Source: Dentipellis sp. KUC8613
Lineage: Eukaryota > Basidiomycota > Agaricomycetes > Russulales > Hericiaceae
DNA: 19,273 nucleotides
Assembly: GCA_002286715.1 (NCBI GenBank)
Contig: NSJX01000146.1
Span: forward strand, 8,267 to 27,539
Direction: 5' to 3'
Below the pieces are notes generated by a model. It was not told where the DNA came from. It saw nothing but the letters and a program-made list of their open reading frames with translations, and did not search any database. A program made the translations under genes and the position numbers. Positions 18,373 to 19,273 of the stretch are shown here, one piece after another (the stretch's first letter is position 1; every line of letters starts with the position of its first letter).

Positions 18373-18975
18373 AATCATGCAGCCCACCAGAATCCGCAGA
18401 CTTCAAAATGACAACTTCAGGAAGTTAGTTCCCACGCTTTCAGCCACATTCAGCTCACCTTTCGACATGATCATTTTCTTTACACTCTAATACGCAACCA
18501 ATATGGCTGAAACTTTGTATGAATATTGAGGGCTGAAATGCACACATATCCTGAATTTCGTATATTTTTCAAAGATCTAATGCGTCCGCAAAGTCGAAGT
18601 CGCGTCGCAGAAAAGGGTTCTAATACCGAAATCCACCGATTCTGAACTGAAAAATGCAGTAATTAATTCAGCATATTTTCCTCTGCTTACTAACGGTACT
18701 ACGCATACACCGTAATTTAATTTCTATTTTAGCAATTTTATTACAGCTTGAGGAAGCATTCCGATGTGACCATGAGAGCACACGCGCGCTTTGCGGGAAT
18801 TGCCGAAGGCGGTCGTCGTTCCAGCGACGCGCCTTGTTATGCCAGCTCACAACACACTCCTCCGCATCGCGATGGACTCGCTGCCGCACACATACCCTCG
18901 CATTCGCATTCGCACTCGCACACACACCTGCTAGCCCGCCAGTAGGTACCCAGAATGACGGGAGAGGTGAATAGG
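18373..18975. other. AT-rich non-coding stretch with short repeats
   Basis: No gene seen. TTTCAGCC near 18439 has inverted partners GGCTGAAA near 18505 and 18531. A CATTCG/CACTCG/CACA microsatellite-like run lies at about 18901-18927. It may be the terminal region of another decayed transposon. Confidence 0.35.
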
Positions 18976-19030
18976 TAAGTTTTTTCTCCATCTCTTTCTT
19001 CTTTTTTTTCTCTTTTTCTTCTCTCCTCCC
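18976..19030 (+). repeat. Polypyrimidine tract
   Basis: A TTTTTTCTCC...CTTCTTTTTTTTCTC-type stretch, almost pure C/T, leading directly into the C-rich block at the right edge. Confidence 0.8.
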
Positions 19031-19273
19031 CACTCGCTCCACCACCGCCCTCTCGCCCCGCGCGCTCTGTGTCGCGCCCCACAGCTGCCGTCGCTTGCCC
19101 TCTCAAACCCCGCACGCTCCCTCGTACCCACCGGTGCCCTCGCTCGCACCCTTCAGCCCCGCGCGCGCTCTCTCTCGCGCCCACAGCCGCCATCTCCACC
19201 CTCGTATGCCCCACCGCCGCCTTCGCGCACCCGGGTCGCCCTCGCTCGCGCCCTCGAGGCGCGCGCCGCACGT
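19031..19273. repeat. C-rich low-complexity block (runs off the right edge)
   Basis: Words such as CGCCCTCTCGC, CCCGCGCGCTC and CTCGCGCCC recur with a C-rich + strand. It resembles the reverse complement of the 16140-17510 block in composition and word use. Open frames across it are low-complexity and not supported as genes. Confidence 0.55.

Overview
The window looks like a gene-sparse, transposon-scarred piece of a basidiomycete (probably Agaricomycete) nuclear genome. The evidence is two well-formed housekeeping genes cut by many 44-75 nt GT-AG introns, a Tnp2-type (CACTA) transposase of the kind abundant in mushroom-forming fungi, an LTR retrotransposon end, and long GC-rich low-complexity blocks. 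No prokaryotic, organellar or CRISPR signatures were seen. Identities come from reading protein motifs by eye; no database search was run.

Layout: 1-741 is the 3' end of an LTR retrotransposon (end of a reading frame, purine-rich tract, LTR with a TATA box between two perfect hairpins). About 742-2700 is a GC-rich degenerate minisatellite with higher-order duplications, followed by AATAAA motifs near 2830-2882. 2900-4560 is AT-richer, holding short repeats, a weak coding-like remnant (3317-3740) and a cluster of CCATAGC repeats with nested inverted repeats. 4646-8360 (+) is a complete ten-exon gene for the spliceosomal DEAH-box helicase Prp2/DHX16 (1082 aa). 8750-9682 (-) is a newly read relic of a DUF427-family gene, broken by frameshifts, a stop codon and a 492-bp CACTA-like MITE (9001-9492). 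9972-12428 (+) is a complete nine-exon carnitine O-acetyltransferase gene (642 aa), divergent from the DUF427 relic. 12924-15817 (+) is a four-exon Tnp2-type transposase gene with an in-frame stop and a truncated C-terminus. 15855-16049 is a degenerate ubiquitin-like exon. 16140-17510 is a G-rich low-complexity block; the rest is mostly non-coding with short repeats and a C-rich block at the right edge.

The two intact genes are unrelated in function: Prp2 remodels the spliceosome before the first catalytic step, and carnitine acetyltransferase moves acetyl units between peroxisome, cytosol and mitochondrion. The acetyltransferase has an Arg-containing N-terminal extension, a second in-frame Met (residue 20) and a C-terminal PKL tripeptide, suggesting dual mitochondrial/peroxisomal targeting. 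The main story of the window is mobile-element turnover: LTR, MITE, Tnp2 relic and repeat blocks surround and invade genes, and one host gene (DUF427) has been lost.
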